Below, in pieces: positions 33,817 through 44,845 of a stretch of DNA of 64,000 bases. The translations under genes were made by a program, and so were the position numbers. How positions within the stretch are numbered: the stretch's first letter is position 1; each line of letters starts with the position of its first letter. The stretch spans positions 1 to 64,000 of the forward strand of contig NZ_LAVL01000025.1 of the NCBI RefSeq assembly GCF_001083785.1. Reading direction: 5' to 3'. Source of the DNA: Nonomuraea sp. SBT364 (lineage in GTDB: Bacteria > Actinomycetota > Actinomycetes > Streptosporangiales > Streptosporangiaceae). Below the pieces are notes generated by a model that saw only the letters and a list, made by a program, of their open reading frames with translations, did not search any database and was not told the DNA's origin.

Positions 33817-35283
33817 CTAGAACCCCTGGGCCAGGCGGTAGTAGGCCTGGTTCCAGCGCAGTTCCTTGGTGAACCGCTCGGTCGTGGTCTCGGCGTCGAT
33901 GATCACCAGTTCCACGCCGAGCATCTCGGCCAGGTCGGTCAGCTCCTCGCGGCCGACGGCCATGGACAGCACCGTGTGGTGCGGCGCGCCGGCGGTGAGC
34001 CACGACTCGGTGGAGGTGCGCAGGTTCGGGCGCGGGCGCCACACGGCGCGGGCCACCGGCAGCTTGGGCAGCGGCTGCGGCGGCGTCACCAGGTCGATCT
34101 CGTTGGCGACCAGGCGGAACCGGTCGCCCATGTCGGCCAGGCCGATCACGATGCCGGGACCGGGCTCGGCGTCGAACACCAGCCTGACCGGGTCCTCCCG
34201 GCCGCCGATGCCCAGCGGGTGGATCTCGCACGACGGCGTGCCGGAGGCGATCGACGGGCAGACCTCCAGCATGTGCGCGCCCAGGATGAGCTCGTTGCCG
34301 GGGGTCAGGTCGTAGGTGTAGTCCTCCATGAAGGACGTGCCGCCGGGGGTCCCCTTGTCAGACATCGCCTTCAGGGTGCGCAGCAGCACCGAGGTCTTCC
34401 AGTCGCCCTCGCCGCCGAAGCCGTAGCCGTCGGCCATGAGCCGCTGCACGGCCAGGCCGGGGAGCTGGCGCAGGCCGCCCAGGTCCTCGAAGTTCGTGGT
34501 GAACGCCTTGAATCCGCCGCCCTCCAGGAAGTGGCGCAGGCCCAGCTCGATCCTGGCGGCGTAGCGCAGCGACTCGTTGCGCTCGCCGAGCAGCTCGGGG
34601 GCCACGGTGTACTGCTCGGCGTACTCCTTGACCAGCGCCGTCACGTCCGCGTCGGAGGCGGCGTCCACGGCCTCGACCAGGTCGTTGACGCCGTAGGTGT
34701 TGACCGAGACGCCGAAGCGGAGCTGCGCCTCGACCTTGTCGCCCTCGGTGACGGCCACGTCGCGCATGTTGTCGCCGAACCGGGCCAGCTTGAGCGTGCG
34801 CACCTCGGCCACGCCCTTGGCCGCCCGCTCCCAGGCCAGGATGCGCTCGCCCACGGCGGGGTCGCTGACGTGCCCGGCCACGGTCTTGCGCGGCACGCCC
34901 AGCCGCGTCTGGATGTGGCCGAACTCGCGGTCGCCGTGTGCCGCCTGGTTGAGGTTCATGAAGTCCATGTCGATGGAGCTCCACGGCAGCTCCACGTTGG
35001 CCTGCGTGTGCAGGTGAAGCAGCGGCTTGCGCAGCGCGTCGAGCCCGGCGATCCACATCTTGGCCGGGGAGAAGGTGTGCATCCAGGCGATGACGCCGGC
35101 GCAGGAGTCGTCCGCGTTCGCCTCCAGCATGACGCGCCGGATCGCCGCCGCGTCGGTGAGCACGGGCTTCCACTCGACGGCCACCGGCAGCGCCCCGGCG
35201 ATGCGCTGCGACTGCTCGGCGACCTGGCGCAGCGTGTCCTCGCCGTACAGCCCCTGGCTGCCGGTCAGAAACCAGATGTTCAA
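33817..35283 (-). CDS. araA: L-arabinose isomerase
   Basis: 488 residues; converts L-arabinose to L-ribulose. Recognised by [20 protein letters not shown] at the start, [20 protein letters not shown] and [14 protein letters not shown], all standard AraA blocks, and full length. The start is a TTG at 35283 with AGGAG 6 bp upstream; TTG overlaps the araD stop as TTGA, so translation is coupled. It is the last ara gene of the operon, downstream of araD. Confidence 0.97.
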   Translation of the reverse strand: MNIWFLTGSQGLYGEDTLRQVAEQSQRIAGALPVAVEWKPVLTDAAAIRRVMLEANADDSCAGVIAWMHTFSPAKMWIAGLDALRKPLLHLHTQANVELPWSSIDMDFMNLNQAAHGDREFGHIQTRLGVPRKTVAGHVSDPAVGERILAWERAAKGVAEVRTLKLARFGDNMRDVAVTEGDKVEAQLRFGVSVNTYGVNDLVEAVDAASDADVTALVKEYAEQYTVAPELLGERNESLRYAARIELGLRHFLEGGGFKAFTTNFEDLGGLRQLPGLAVQRLMADGYGFGGEGDWKTSVLLRTLKAMSDKGTPGGTSFMEDYTYDLTPGNELILGAHMLEVCPSIASGTPSCEIHPLGIGGREDPVRLVFDAEPGPGIVIGLADMGDRFRLVANEIDLVTPPQPLPKLPVARAVWRPRPNLRTSTESWLTAGAPHHTVLSMAVGREELTDLAEMLGVELVIIDAETTTERFTKELRWNQAYYRLAQGF

Positions 35284-35927
35284 CGCGGGCTCCTCTGTCC
35301 GTAGACGTTCTGATAGCGGTCGTACAAGCGGTCGATGTCGTCCTGCGCGATCGGCAGCGGCTCGCCGAGCTGGCGGGAGACGTGCACGGTACGGGCCACG
35401 TCCTCGCACATCACGGCCGCCTTCACCGCGGCCTTCGGGTCCTTGCCGATGGTGAACACGCCGTGGTTCTTCATGAGCACGGCGGGCGAGCGGTGGCCCT
35501 TGAGCGTCTCGACGATGCCCTGGCCGATGGAGTCGTCGCCGATCAGCGCGAACGGCCCGACCGGGATCTCGCCGCCGAACTCGTCGGCCATCGCGGTCAG
35601 CACGCACGGGATCGCCTCGCCGCGCGCCGCCCACGCCGAGGCGTAGGTCGAGTGGGTGTGCACGACGCCGCCCACCTCGGGCAGGTTGCGGTAGACATAG
35701 GCGTGCGCGGCCGTGTCGCTGGACGGGGCGTGCGCCCCCTCCACCAGGTTGCCGTCGAGGTCGCACACCACCATGTTCTCCGGCGACAGCTCGTCGTAGG
35801 AGACGCCGGAGGGCTTGATGACGAACAGGTCCTCGCCCGGGATCCGGCCGGACACGTTGCCCGCGGTCCAGGCCACCAGGTTGTAGCGGACCAGCTCGGC
35901 GTGCAGGTCGCTGACGGTCTTCCTCAT
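35280..35927 (-). CDS. araD: L-ribulose-5-phosphate 4-epimerase
   Basis: 215 residues of class II aldolase fold that convert L-ribulose-5-phosphate to D-xylulose-5-phosphate. Substrate-binding residues are in WTAGNVSGR and [12 protein letters not shown], zinc histidines in [13 protein letters not shown] and the third in [12 protein letters not shown]. Its ATG overlaps the araB stop by 4 bp, and its stop overlaps the araA TTG. This gives a tightly coupled araB-araD-araA unit. Confidence 0.97.
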   Translation of the reverse strand: MRKTVSDLHAELVRYNLVAWTAGNVSGRIPGEDLFVIKPSGVSYDELSPENMVVCDLDGNLVEGAHAPSSDTAAHAYVYRNLPEVGGVVHTHSTYASAWAARGEAIPCVLTAMADEFGGEIPVGPFALIGDDSIGQGIVETLKGHRSPAVLMKNHGVFTIGKDPKAAVKAAVMCEDVARTVHVSRQLGEPLPIAQDDIDRLYDRYQNVYGQRSPR

Positions 35928-37600
35928 GCGCTCGCCTCGTTCCTGATCGCGCGCAGCTTGTGCAGCGCCTGTCCGTCGCCGAAGTGCTCGTGCAGGTTCC
36001 GGTACTCGGCGTACAGGCGGTCGTAGGCGTCCGCCCTGGCCTCGTCCGGCACGTACGCGGCCTCCGTGCGCTTGCCCATGGCCGCGGCGGCGGCCTCGAT
36101 GTCGGCGTACGCGCCGGCCGCGACGGCGGCGTGGATCGCCGAGCCGAGCGCCGGGCCCTGGTCGGAGCCGATCACCGACAGCGGGCGGCGCAGCACGTCG
36201 GCGTAGACCTGCATGAGGAAGGGGTTCTTCAGCAGGCCGCCGGCCACAACGAACTCCTCGACCGGGACGCCGGACTTCTCGAACGTCTCCACGATCATGC
36301 GGGCGCCGTAGGCGGTGGACTCGATGAGCGCCCGGTAGACGTCCTCGGGCCTGGTGGCGAGGGTCTGGCCGATGATGACGCCGGACAGGTTGTGGTCCAC
36401 CAGGACGGACCGGTTGCCGCCGAACCAGTCGAGGGCGACCAGGCCGTGCTGGCCCACGGCCTGCTTCTCGGCCAGCGAGGTCAGGTACGCGTGGACGCTG
36501 ACGCCCTCCCCGGCGGCCCGCTCGGTGTAGGCGGCGGGCACGAACGCCTCGACGAACCAGGCGAAGATGTCGCCCACGGCCGACTGCCCCGCCTCGTAGC
36601 CCCACAGGCCGGGCACGATGCCGTCGCGCACGACGCCGCACATGCCGGGCACCTCGGCGAGCCGGTCGCTGGGCATGATGTGGCAGGTCGAGGTGCCCAT
36701 GATGGCCACCATCTGGCCGGGCCGGACGGCGTCGGCGGCGGCGGCGGTGACGTGCGCGTCGACGTTGCCGACGGCCACGGCGACGCCCTCGGGCAGCCCG
36801 GTCCACTCGGCGGCCCCGGCGGACAGCGTCCCGGCGAGCGCGCCGAGCGCGGCCAGCCGGACGCCGTCGCCCGCGAGCTCGCCGACCGGCCCGGTGGCGA
36901 GCTTGCCCGTGAAGTCCGCGAAGCCGGGGTTCAGCTCGGCGAGGAAGTCGGCCGACGGGTAGGCGCCGTCCTGGAAGATCCCCTTGTAGCCCGCGGTGCA
37001 GATGTTGCGGCTCTCGACGCCGGTGAGCTGCCAGATGATCCAGTCGGCGGCCTCGATCCACCGCTCGGTCCGCCCGTACACCTCCGGGTCCTCCTCCAGG
37101 ACCTGCAGGGCCTTGGCGAACTCCCACTCGGAGGAGATCTTGCCGCCGTAGCGCGGCAGCCAGCTCTCCCCGCGCCGGGCGGCCAGCGCGTTGATCCGGT
37201 CGGCGTGCGGCTGGGCGGCGTGGTGCTTCCACAGCTTGGGCCAGGCGTGCGGCCGCTCGGGGGTCTCGAAGCAGAGCGGCGTGCCCTCGGCGGTGGCGGG
37301 CAGCACGGTGCAGGCGGTGAAGTCGGTGCCGATGCCGATCACGTCGGCGGGCGAGACGCCGGCCGCCGCGACGGCCGCCGGCACGGCGATCCGCAGCACG
37401 TCGATCCAGTCCTGCGGCGACTGCAGCGCCCAGTCGGGCCCGAGGCGCGTGTCCGAGCCGGGCAGCGCCCGCTCGATGACGCCGTGGGCGTATTCGTGGA
37501 CGGCGCTGCCCAGCTCCGCGCCGTCGGCCACGCGGACCACCACGGCGCGGCCGGACAGCGTGCCGAAGTCCACGCCGACCACGAACTTGTTAGCGTTCAC
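35924..37600 (-). CDS. araB: Ribulokinase
   Basis: 558 residues of FGGY kinase fold that phosphorylate L-ribulose. The ATP-binding opening is [16 protein letters not shown]. Further blocks are [32 protein letters not shown] and the MGTSTCHIM phosphate loop, with [15 protein letters not shown] near the end. The GTG at 37600 has GGAG 6 bp upstream and is preferred; an in-frame ATG at 37612 has no ribosome binding site. A LacI-type operator overlaps the start codon. It lies 43 bp downstream of lacI1. Confidence 0.95.
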   Translation of the reverse strand: MNANKFVVGVDFGTLSGRAVVVRVADGAELGSAVHEYAHGVIERALPGSDTRLGPDWALQSPQDWIDVLRIAVPAAVAAAGVSPADVIGIGTDFTACTVLPATAEGTPLCFETPERPHAWPKLWKHHAAQPHADRINALAARRGESWLPRYGGKISSEWEFAKALQVLEEDPEVYGRTERWIEAADWIIWQLTGVESRNICTAGYKGIFQDGAYPSADFLAELNPGFADFTGKLATGPVGELAGDGVRLAALGALAGTLSAGAAEWTGLPEGVAVAVGNVDAHVTAAAADAVRPGQMVAIMGTSTCHIMPSDRLAEVPGMCGVVRDGIVPGLWGYEAGQSAVGDIFAWFVEAFVPAAYTERAAGEGVSVHAYLTSLAEKQAVGQHGLVALDWFGGNRSVLVDHNLSGVIIGQTLATRPEDVYRALIESTAYGARMIVETFEKSGVPVEEFVVAGGLLKNPFLMQVYADVLRRPLSVIGSDQGPALGSAIHAAVAAGAYADIEAAAAAMGKRTEAAYVPDEARADAYDRLYAEYRNLHEHFGDGQALHKLRAIRNEASA

Positions 37601-37602
37601 AT
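37587..37602. promoter_or_regulatory. LacI-type operator over the araB start codon
   Basis: TTGTTAGCGTTCACAT, a CpG-centred imperfect palindrome of the same type as six other sites in the window. It covers the araB GTG and first codons, so bound repressor would block transcription of araBDA from a local promoter or act as a roadblock inside the operon. Confidence 0.75.
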
Positions 37603-37643
37603 GTGACTCCATGGGGGTTCGATGGGGACGGTGCCACGCGCTT

Positions 37644-38672
37644 CTATCCTGCGGCAGCGGCGGTCGATGCGGTGCTGGACCTGACGACGAAACCGGGCGG
37701 CACGATCAGCCGCTCGGCCGGGCCCGGCTCGGCGTCGATCTGCCGGAGCAGCATCTCGATGCAGTGCCGGCCCACCACGTCGAAGTCCTGCCGGACGGTG
37801 GTGAGCGGAGGCGAGAAGAACGCCGACTCGGGGATGTCGTCGAAGCCCACGACGCTGATCTGGCCGGGCACCTTCACTCCTTCCTCGGAGAGCGCGCGCA
37901 GCACGCCGAGCGCCATCTGGTCGTTGGCCGCGAAGACGGCGGTGACCCCGTCCATCGCGGCCAGGCTCCGGCCCGCCTCGTAGCCGGCGCGCGGGCTCCA
38001 GTCACCGGCCAGGGGCTCCGGCACCGGCCGGCCGGCCGCCTCCAGCGCCTCGCGCCAGCCCTGCAGCCGGCCCTCGGTCTCCAGCCAGCCCGCCGGGCCG
38101 CTGACGTGCCAGACCGTCTCGTGGCCGAGGCCGAGCAGGTGGCGGGTGGCCATCCTGGCGCCCTCGGCCTGGTCGATGCGGACCACCGGGATGTCGGCCC
38201 GGTGGGTGGCCTCGACCGCGACGGCGGGGGTGCCGGTCGGCAGGCTCTCCAGCGCCTGGCTCGCCGAGTGCTGCGGCGCGACCACCACGACCCCGTCGAC
38301 GCCCTGCTCGGTGAGATAGTCGATGGCGTCGCGCACGCTGGCGGCGTCGATCGACTTCAGGCTGACGATGCTGACGAAGTAGCCGGCCGTCCTGGCCGCC
38401 TGCTCGATGCCGTAGATCGTGCTGGCCGGCCCGTACAGCGTGGTGTCGAAGCTGACCACGCCGAGCGTCCGCGAGCGCCTGGTGACCAGGGCGCGGGCGA
38501 CCAGGTTGCGCCGGTAGCCGAGCCGGGTGATGGCCGCCTCGACCCTGGCGCGGGTGTCGGCCCGGACGTTCGGGTGGTCGTTGAGCACACGTGAGACCGT
38601 CTGGTGCGACACGCCCGCCTCCTTGGCCACGTCGGCCATGACGGGCAAGCGTCGCTTGGGGATCGGTCCCAC
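37644..38672 (-). CDS. LacI family repressor 1 (arabinose operon)
   Basis: 342 residues from a GTG behind AAGGAG. The LacI HTH is VMADVAKEAGVSHQTVSRVL, followed by the hinge helix (NLVARALV) and a periplasmic-binding-protein-like effector domain (GYFVSIVSLKSIDAASVRDA, AVFAANDQMALGVLRAL, PPLTTVRQDFDVVGRHCIEM). It is about three-quarters identical by eye to lacI2 at 47475-48485, with identical recognition-helix residues, so both should read the same operator. It is embedded between mmsB and araB, in an operon it probably represses. The likely effector is arabinose or a derivative. Confidence 0.92.
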   Translation of the reverse strand: MGPIPKRRLPVMADVAKEAGVSHQTVSRVLNDHPNVRADTRARVEAAITRLGYRRNLVARALVTRRSRTLGVVSFDTTLYGPASTIYGIEQAARTAGYFVSIVSLKSIDAASVRDAIDYLTEQGVDGVVVVAPQHSASQALESLPTGTPAVAVEATHRADIPVVRIDQAEGARMATRHLLGLGHETVWHVSGPAGWLETEGRLQGWREALEAAGRPVPEPLAGDWSPRAGYEAGRSLAAMDGVTAVFAANDQMALGVLRALSEEGVKVPGQISVVGFDDIPESAFFSPPLTTVRQDFDVVGRHCIEMLLRQIDAEPGPAERLIVPPGFVVRSSTASTAAAAG

Positions 38673-38715
38673 GGTCTCTCCTTCCGTCGGCTAGCAGATC
38701 GTAGTGGGCGCCCCG

Positions 38716-39978
38716 TCAGCCCGCGGCACCCGCCCTGCGCTTGGTCCACACGTCGAAGGCGACGGCGGCCAGCAGCACGGCGCCCTTGACGAGCATGACC
38801 CGCTCACTCGGGGAGCCGATCAGGGACATGCCGTTGTTGATCACGGCCATGATGAGCCCGCCGGTGATCGCGCCGACGACCTTGCCCACGCCGCCCTGCA
38901 CGGCCGCGCCGCCGATGAAGGCGGCGGCGATCGCGTCGAGCTCGAAGCTGTTGCCCGCCGTCGGGCCCGCCTGGTTGAGGCGGCCGGCGAAGATGATGCC
39001 GGCGATCGCCGACAGCACGCCCATGTTGACGAAGATCCAGAATACGACCTTCTTGACCTTGACGCCCGACATGACGGCCGCCTGCAGGTTGCCGCCGATG
39101 GCGTAGATCTGCCGGCCGAAGACCGTGCGGTTGGCCATCAGCGAGTACGCCAGCACCAGGATCGCCAGCAGCACCAGCACCCAGGGCAGGTTGTGGAAGC
39201 GGGCGAGCTGCACGACCAGGAAGAGGATGACGGCCGCGCCGGCGGCCATCTTGAGCGCGAACAGCGCGATGGGCTCCACGCTCTGGCCGTAGCCGGCCCG
39301 CGCCGCGCGCGAGCGCCACTGGGCGGTGACCATGCCGGCGATGGCGATGACGCCGATCAGGAGGCTGAACAGGTCGGCGCCGCCGAGCGGGCCGAGGCCG
39401 ATGTTGCCCAGGTAGCCGCTGGTGAAGCCGTTGGCCAGGGTGCGGACCTGGTCGGGGAACGGGCCGATGCCGCGGTTGCCGAGCACGGTCAGCGTCAGCG
39501 CCCTGAACAGCAGCATGCCTGCCAGCGTCACGATGAACGCGGGGATGCCGAAGTAGGCGATCCAGTATCCCTGCCAGGCCCCGATGAGCCCGCCGGCCAC
39601 CACGGTGAGCAGCAGCGCGAGCGGCCACGGCATGCCCATGTTGACCATGAGCACCGCGGCCAGGGCTCCGGTCACCGCGACCACGGAGCCCACCGACAGG
39701 TCGATGTGCCCGGCGATGATGACCAGGATCATGCCGATCGCCAGGATCAGCACGTAGGAGTTCTGGACGATGATGTTGGAGATGTTCTGCGGCGTGAGCA
39801 GGGCCCCGTCGGTGAGCACCGAGAACAACACGACGATGAGCGCGAAGGCGATGTAGATGCCGCTGGCCCGCAGGTTGAGCGACAGGCCGCCGAGTGACAC
39901 CCGGCCCGGCCGCCGGGGTTCCCCTCCCCCGCCGCCCTGAGCGCCGGCCTTGACGCCGGCGGGCGTGATGCTGCTCAT
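38716..39978 (-). CDS. mmsB: Monosaccharide ABC transporter permease
   Basis: 420 residues with about ten or more membrane helices. It contains the LAIGMILVIIAGHIDLSVGS block diagnostic for RbsC/XylH/MmsB-type permeases and a Gly-rich cytoplasmic N-terminus. As MmsB it forms the channel for arabinose/xylose/galactose-type sugars with MmsA and ChvE, which precede it. It starts 5 bp after the mmsA stop with GGAG nearby. It is followed at 43 bp by lacI1. Confidence 0.93.
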   Translation of the reverse strand: MSSITPAGVKAGAQGGGGGEPRRPGRVSLGGLSLNLRASGIYIAFALIVVLFSVLTDGALLTPQNISNIIVQNSYVLILAIGMILVIIAGHIDLSVGSVVAVTGALAAVLMVNMGMPWPLALLLTVVAGGLIGAWQGYWIAYFGIPAFIVTLAGMLLFRALTLTVLGNRGIGPFPDQVRTLANGFTSGYLGNIGLGPLGGADLFSLLIGVIAIAGMVTAQWRSRAARAGYGQSVEPIALFALKMAAGAAVILFLVVQLARFHNLPWVLVLLAILVLAYSLMANRTVFGRQIYAIGGNLQAAVMSGVKVKKVVFWIFVNMGVLSAIAGIIFAGRLNQAGPTAGNSFELDAIAAAFIGGAAVQGGVGKVVGAITGGLIMAVINNGMSLIGSPSERVMLVKGAVLLAAVAFDVWTKRRAGAAG

Positions 39979-39983
39979 TGGAG

Positions 39984-41513
39984 CTACTCCTGTCCCTTGG
40001 TCATGAGATGCATGAGGCGTTCCTGCGTCGCGTCCCGGCGCGGCACCTCACCGGTGATGCGGCCCTCGGAGAGGGTGTAGATGCGGTCGCACAGGCCCAG
40101 CAGTTCGGGCAGTTCCGACGAGATCACCAGCACGGCCCTGCCCTCGTCGGCCAGCCGGTTGATGATCGTGTAGATCTCGTACTTGGCCCCGACGTCGATG
40201 CCCCGGGTGGGCTCGTCGAGGATGAGCACGTCGGGCTCGGTGAGGATCCACTTGGAGAGCACGACCTTCTGCTGGTTGCCGCCGCTCAGCTTGCCGACGA
40301 CGCTCGACACGCTGGGGGCCTTGATGTTCATGCTCTTGTGGAAGCGCTCGGCGACCGCGTACTCCTGGTGCTCGTCGACCCACCCGCGGCGGGACAGCCC
40401 GGAGAGCCCGGCGGCCGAGACGTTGCGCTTGATGTCCTCGATGAGGTTGAGGCCGTAGCGCTTGCGGTCCTCGGTGGCGTAGGCGAGGCCGTGCCGGATG
40501 GCGTCCTGGACGGTGCGGATCTCGATCGGCTTGCCGTCCTTGAACACCTTGCCGGAGATGTTCACCCCGTACGTCCTGCCGAACAGGCTCATCGCCAGCT
40601 CGGTGCGGCCCGCGCCCATGAGCCCGGCCAGGCCCACGATCTCGCCGCGGCGCAGCGTGAGCGCGGCGCCGTCGACCACCTTGCGGCCCGGCTGGCTGGG
40701 GCTGTAGACGGTCCAGTCCTCGATCCGCAGCACCTCCTCGCCGATCGTCGGCTCGTGCGGCGGGTAGCGGTTGTCGAGGGCGCGGCCGACCATCCCGGAG
40801 ATGATCCGGTCCTCGGTCACCGCGTCGGTCGCCATGTCGAGGGTCTCGATCGTGCGGCCGTCGCGGATGATCGTGACGGAGTCGGCGATCGCGGTGACCT
40901 CGTTGAGCTTGTGCGAGATGATCACGCAGGTGATGCCCTCGTCGCGCAGCCCGCGCAGCAGGTCGAGCAGGTGGGCCGAGTCGTCGTCGTTGAGCGCGGC
41001 CGTCGGCTCGTCCAGGATGAGCAGCTTCACCTCCTTCGACAGCGCCTTGGCGATCTCGACGAGCTGCTGCTTGCCGACGCCGATGTCGGAGACGACGGTC
41101 GTCGGGTTCTCGCGCAGGCCGACGCGCTCCATGAGCTGGGCGGCCTCGAAGTTGGTGCGGTTCCAGTCGATGAAGCCGCGCCTGGCCCGCTCGTTGCCGA
41201 GGAAGATGTTCTCGGCGATCGACAGCTGCGGGCTGAGAGCCAGCTCCTGGTGGATGATGACGATGCCGGCGTGCTCGCTGTCACGGATGCCGCCGAACTC
41301 GCACGTCTCGCCCTCGAAGCGGATCTCGCCCTCGTAGGCGCCGTGCGGATAGACGCCGGACAGCACCTTCATCAGCGTCGACTTGCCGGCGCCGTTCTCG
41401 CCGCAGATCGCGTGGATCTCGCCCCGCCGCACCGACAGGGTGACGTCCTGCAGCGCCTTCACGCCGGGGAACGTCTTGGTGATCCCGCTCATCCGCAAGA
41501 TGTGGTCGGTCAT
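39984..41513 (-). CDS. mmsA: Monosaccharide ABC transporter ATP-binding protein
   Basis: 509 residues with two ABC cassettes. The first has Walker A GENGAGKS and Walker [14 protein letters not shown]. The second has signature LSGGNQQK and [20 protein letters not shown]; its Walker A is degenerate ([14 protein letters not shown]), as is usual for sugar importers of the CUT2 class. It energises uptake through MmsB. A strong hairpin separates it from the upstream chvE gene, probably lowering its expression relative to chvE. Confidence 0.95.
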   Translation of the reverse strand: MTDHILRMSGITKTFPGVKALQDVTLSVRRGEIHAICGENGAGKSTLMKVLSGVYPHGAYEGEIRFEGETCEFGGIRDSEHAGIVIIHQELALSPQLSIAENIFLGNERARRGFIDWNRTNFEAAQLMERVGLRENPTTVVSDIGVGKQQLVEIAKALSKEVKLLILDEPTAALNDDDSAHLLDLLRGLRDEGITCVIISHKLNEVTAIADSVTIIRDGRTIETLDMATDAVTEDRIISGMVGRALDNRYPPHEPTIGEEVLRIEDWTVYSPSQPGRKVVDGAALTLRRGEIVGLAGLMGAGRTELAMSLFGRTYGVNISGKVFKDGKPIEIRTVQDAIRHGLAYATEDRKRYGLNLIEDIKRNVSAAGLSGLSRRGWVDEHQEYAVAERFHKSMNIKAPSVSSVVGKLSGGNQQKVVLSKWILTEPDVLILDEPTRGIDVGAKYEIYTIINRLADEGRAVLVISSELPELLGLCDRIYTLSEGRITGEVPRRDATQERLMHLMTKGQE

Positions 41514-41537
41514 GTCTCAAGCCCCTCGCCCCGGAGG

Positions 41538-41564
41538 GCCCCGGGGGCGTGCCGCCCCCGGGGC
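41538..41564 (-). terminator. Intercistronic hairpin chvE/mmsA
   Basis: An 11-bp perfect stem GCCCCGGGGGC / GCCCCCGGGGC with a 5-nt loop lies in the 57-bp gap between the chvE stop (41571) and the mmsA start (41513). It has no T-run. It is likely an attenuator or mRNA-stabilising hairpin giving more binding protein than ATPase. Confidence 0.75.
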
Positions 41565-41570
41565 GCGCTC

Positions 41571-42686
41571 CTACTTGAGCTGGTCCTCGGTGTAGTAGTT
41601 GCCGCCGATGATGACGTCCTTGTAGTTGCTCTCGTCCACGATCACCGGGTCGAGCAGGTACGAGGGGACGACCTTGTTGCCGTTGTCGTAGTCCTCGGTG
41701 TTGTTCACCTCGGGCTTGCCGCCCTTGAGCACGGCGTCGGCCATCTTGACCGTGACCTCCGCGAGCTTGCGGGTGTCCTTGAAGATGGTGGAGTACTGCT
41801 CGCCGGCGACGATCGACTTGACCGACGCGAGCTCGGCGTCCTGGCCGGTCACGACCGGGTAGGGCTGGCCGCTGGTGCCGTAGCCGCTGCTCTTGAGCGC
41901 CGACAGGATGCCGATCGACAGGCCGTCGTACGGGGAGAGCACGCCGTCGACCTTGGCGTCGCCGGTGTAGGTCTTGGTGAGGATGTCTTCCATGCGCTTC
42001 TGCGCGGTGGCCGGGTCCCAGCGGAGGATCGCGGCGGTCTTGAAGTCGGTCTGGCCGCTCTTGATCTTCAGCGTGCCGTCGTCGATCTTCGGCTGGAGCA
42101 CCGACATGGCGCCGTTCCAGAAGAACGTGGCGTTGTTGTCGTCGGGCGAGCCGCCGAACAGCTCGACGTTGAACGGGCCCTTCTCGCCCTTGTCCACGCC
42201 GAGGCCCTGCAGCAGCGAGGTCGCCTGCTGGACGCCGACCTTGAAGTTGTCGAAGGTGGCGTAGTAGTCGACGTTGGGGCTGTTGCGGATCAGCCGGTCG
42301 TAGGCGATGACCGGGATCTTGTTGTCGGCCGCCTGCTGGAGCTGGGAGGTCAGCGCGGTGCCGTCGATCGAGGCGACGATCAGGAGCTTGGCGCCCTTGG
42401 TGATCTGGTTCTCGATCTGGTTGGCCTGCGTGGGGATGTCGTTCTCGGCGTACTGCAGGTCGACCTTGTAGCCGAGGGCCTCAAGCTGCTTCTTGACGTT
42501 GTCGCCGTCGTGGATCCACCGCTCCGACGACTTGGTCGGCATGGTGACGCCGACCAGCGCCCCGGCGCTGCCGCCCGCGCCCGCGGACGGCTCGGCGTCG
42601 ATGGTCTTCTGGGCGGAGCCGCAGGCCGTCATGGTGGCGGCGAGCGCGATGGCGGACACCACGCCCCCGATTCGTCCCAACCTCAT
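41571..42686 (-). CDS. chvE: Multiple-sugar-binding lipoprotein ChvE
   Basis: 371 residues. A lipoprotein signal peptide with lipobox TAC (MTACGS) is followed by a type 1 periplasmic-binding fold. [20 protein letters not shown] is the ChvE/XylF-type ligand-pocket start; [20 protein letters not shown] and the [18 protein letters not shown] segment are also typical. It delivers pentoses or galactose-type sugars to MmsAB. First gene of chvE-mmsA-mmsB-lacI1-araBDA. An operator lies 80 bp upstream. Confidence 0.95.
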   Translation of the reverse strand: MRLGRIGGVVSAIALAATMTACGSAQKTIDAEPSAGAGGSAGALVGVTMPTKSSERWIHDGDNVKKQLEALGYKVDLQYAENDIPTQANQIENQITKGAKLLIVASIDGTALTSQLQQAADNKIPVIAYDRLIRNSPNVDYYATFDNFKVGVQQATSLLQGLGVDKGEKGPFNVELFGGSPDDNNATFFWNGAMSVLQPKIDDGTLKIKSGQTDFKTAAILRWDPATAQKRMEDILTKTYTGDAKVDGVLSPYDGLSIGILSALKSSGYGTSGQPYPVVTGQDAELASVKSIVAGEQYSTIFKDTRKLAEVTVKMADAVLKGGKPEVNNTEDYDNGNKVVPSYLLDPVIVDESNYKDVIIGGNYYTEDQLK

Positions 42687-42765
42687 CCTTGACTCTCTCC
42701 TCGTATGGGGGTTGCGGTGCTAAACCGTGATAAACCGGAACAAAGTTCGCGTTCGTCCTGGCTGA

Positions 42766-42781
42766 TTGTTATCGCTAACAA
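42766..42781. promoter_or_regulatory. LacI-type operator upstream of chvE
   Basis: TTGTTATCGCTAACAA has perfect 6-bp arms (TTGTTA / TAACAA) around TCGC. It is the only such site in the 157-bp gap between yjfF and chvE, so it probably controls the whole chvE-mmsAB-lacI1-araBDA transcript. Confidence 0.8.
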
Positions 42782-42843
42782 CTCCGCTGTCAATGGCTGA
42801 ATATAACCTCCCGGAAACGTTGCGGTAACCACAGGTGAGCAGG

Positions 42844-43830
42844 TCAGGGGCGTGTCCGGGCCGAGAACAGGCGCTGCAGCAGGATGAAGGCGAACAGCAG
42901 GAGACCGATGAAGATCTTCGTCCACCACGAGCTGAGCGTCCCCTCGAAGCTGAGGATCGTCTGGATGAGCCCGAGCACGAGCACGCCCAGCACGGTGCCG
43001 AGCAGGAACCCGGTGCCGCCGGTCAGCAGCGTGCCGCCGATGACGACCGCCGCGATGGCGTCCAGCTCCATGCCGACCGCGTGCAGGCCGTACCCGGAGA
43101 GCATGTAGAACGACAGCAGCACCCCGCCGAGCGCCGAGCAGAAACCGGAGATCGTGTAGACGGCGATCTTCGTCCGGCCCACCGGCAGCCCCATGAGCAG
43201 CGCCGACTGCTCGCTGCCGCCGGTGGCGTAGACCGCCCGGCCCAGTCGCGTGTAGTGCAGCACGTACGCCGCGACGAGCACCACCACGGCGGCGATGAGC
43301 ACGCTGGGCGAGATCCACAGGTCGGCGAACAGGTCGATCCTGGTCTGCGCGAACGCGGTGAACGTCGGGTCCTCGATCGGGACGGAGTCCGTGCCGATCG
43401 TGTAGCACAGCCCCCTGGCCAGGAACATCCCGGCCAGGGTGACGATGAACGGCTGGATGTCGAAGGCGTGCACCAGATAGCCCATGACCAGGCCCAGCCC
43501 CGAGCCGATGAGCAGCACCAGCGGCACCACCAGGTACGGCGGCCAGCCGGGCCCGGCCATCAGGGTCGCCGAGATCATCGTCGACAGCGCCACCACCGAG
43601 CCCACCGACAGGTCGATGCCGCCGGTCAGGATCACGAACGTCATCCCGACGGCCACGACCAGCAGGAACGCGTTGTCGATGAAGACGTTGAGCACCACCT
43701 GCCCGCTGGCGAAGCCGTCGTACCTGATCCCGCCCACCACGAACATGGCCGCGAACAGGCAGGCCGTCACCAGGACCGGGACGTACTTGGCGGGGATGAC
43801 CCGCCCGCCGCCCAGGGAGAGCGTCGTCAT
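42844..43830 (-). CDS. yjfF: Furanose-type sugar ABC permease YjfF
   Basis: 328 residues from ATG 43830, overlapping the ytfT stop by 4 bp. It is a CUT2 permease with AVGMTFVILTGGIDLSVGSV and the YjfF-like opening IPAKYVPVLVTACLFAAMFV plus GGIRYDGFASGQVV. With YtfT it forms the heterodimeric channel of the YtfQRT-YjfF system, which takes up galactofuranose in E. coli. Here the arabinose context points to arabinofuranose or arabinofuranosides (inference). Confidence 0.9.
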   Translation of the reverse strand: MTTLSLGGGRVIPAKYVPVLVTACLFAAMFVVGGIRYDGFASGQVVLNVFIDNAFLLVVAVGMTFVILTGGIDLSVGSVVALSTMISATLMAGPGWPPYLVVPLVLLIGSGLGLVMGYLVHAFDIQPFIVTLAGMFLARGLCYTIGTDSVPIEDPTFTAFAQTRIDLFADLWISPSVLIAAVVVLVAAYVLHYTRLGRAVYATGGSEQSALLMGLPVGRTKIAVYTISGFCSALGGVLLSFYMLSGYGLHAVGMELDAIAAVVIGGTLLTGGTGFLLGTVLGVLVLGLIQTILSFEGTLSSWWTKIFIGLLLFAFILLQRLFSARTRP

Positions 43831-44845
43831 GCCGTCACCCGAACCTTCTCCTCGGCCGGGCGGGCGGAGGGCGGCCGCCGCCGGCGATGGAACACCTTGT
43901 CGCGGAAGGCCGGCGACTGCACGAGGCAGACCACCGCCACCACGAGGGCCTTGAACAGCAGCGTGGTCTCGGGCGGCACGCCGATCGAGTAGATCGTCGT
44001 GGTCAGCGTCTGGATGATGAGCGCGCCGAGCACGGTGCCGCCGAGCGAGAACCGGCCACCGGCCAGCGACGTGCCGCCGATGACCACGGCCAGGATGGCG
44101 TCCAGCTCGATCCAGAGCCCGGCGTTGTTGCCGTCGGCGCTGGACACGTTCGAGCTGATCATGAGCCCGGCGACGCCGGCGCACAGGGCGGCGAACGCGT
44201 AGACCATGACGATGATGCCGCGCGAGCGGATGCCGGCCAGCCTGCTGGCCTCGGCGTTGCCGCCGACCGACTCGATGAGCAGGCCGAGCGCCAGCCGCCG
44301 GGTCAGGAACGCGGTGATCGCCAGCACCGCCAGCACGATGAGCACGCCGAACGGCACGGTCAGCCAGTAGCCGCCGCCGATCAGCTTGTAGGCCGGGTCG
44401 TTGACGGTGATGATCTGCCCGTCGGTGATGAGCTGGGCCAGGCCGCGCCCGGCGACCATGAGGATCAGCGTGGCGATGATCGGCTGGATGCCGATCCCGG
44501 CCACCAGGAACCCGTTCCACGCGCCGAGCAGCACGCTCAGCCCGAGCGCCAGCACAATCGCGATGAACACGCCCTGGTCCTGGCTGATCTGCAGGCACGC
44601 CAGCGCACCGGAGATCGCCACCACGGAGCCCACCGACAGGTCGATGCCGCCGGTCGCGATCACGAGCGTCATGCCGAGCGAGACCAGGATGAGCGGCGCG
44701 CCGAAGCGCAGGATGTCGATCAGGCTCCCGTACAGGTGCCCCTCGCGCACCTCGATCGACAGGAAGCCGGGGATGAAGGCCACGTTGACCAGCAACAGCG
44801 CGGCCAGGATCAGGAGCGGCCAGATCAGCCGTCGCATCGCCGCCA

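Noticed and set aside
33817-35766. 649-codon frame suggesting an araD-araA fusion
   Set aside because: The upstream part is a shadow of araD. araA starts at TTG 35283 with a good ribosome binding site and a 4-bp overlap with the araD stop.
39978-42692. 904-codon plus-strand frame opposite mmsA and chvE
   Set aside because: No recognisable domain, dominated by Val/Gly/Ala/Asp/Arg/His as in antisense of GC-rich genes; the minus strand carries the clear ABC genes.
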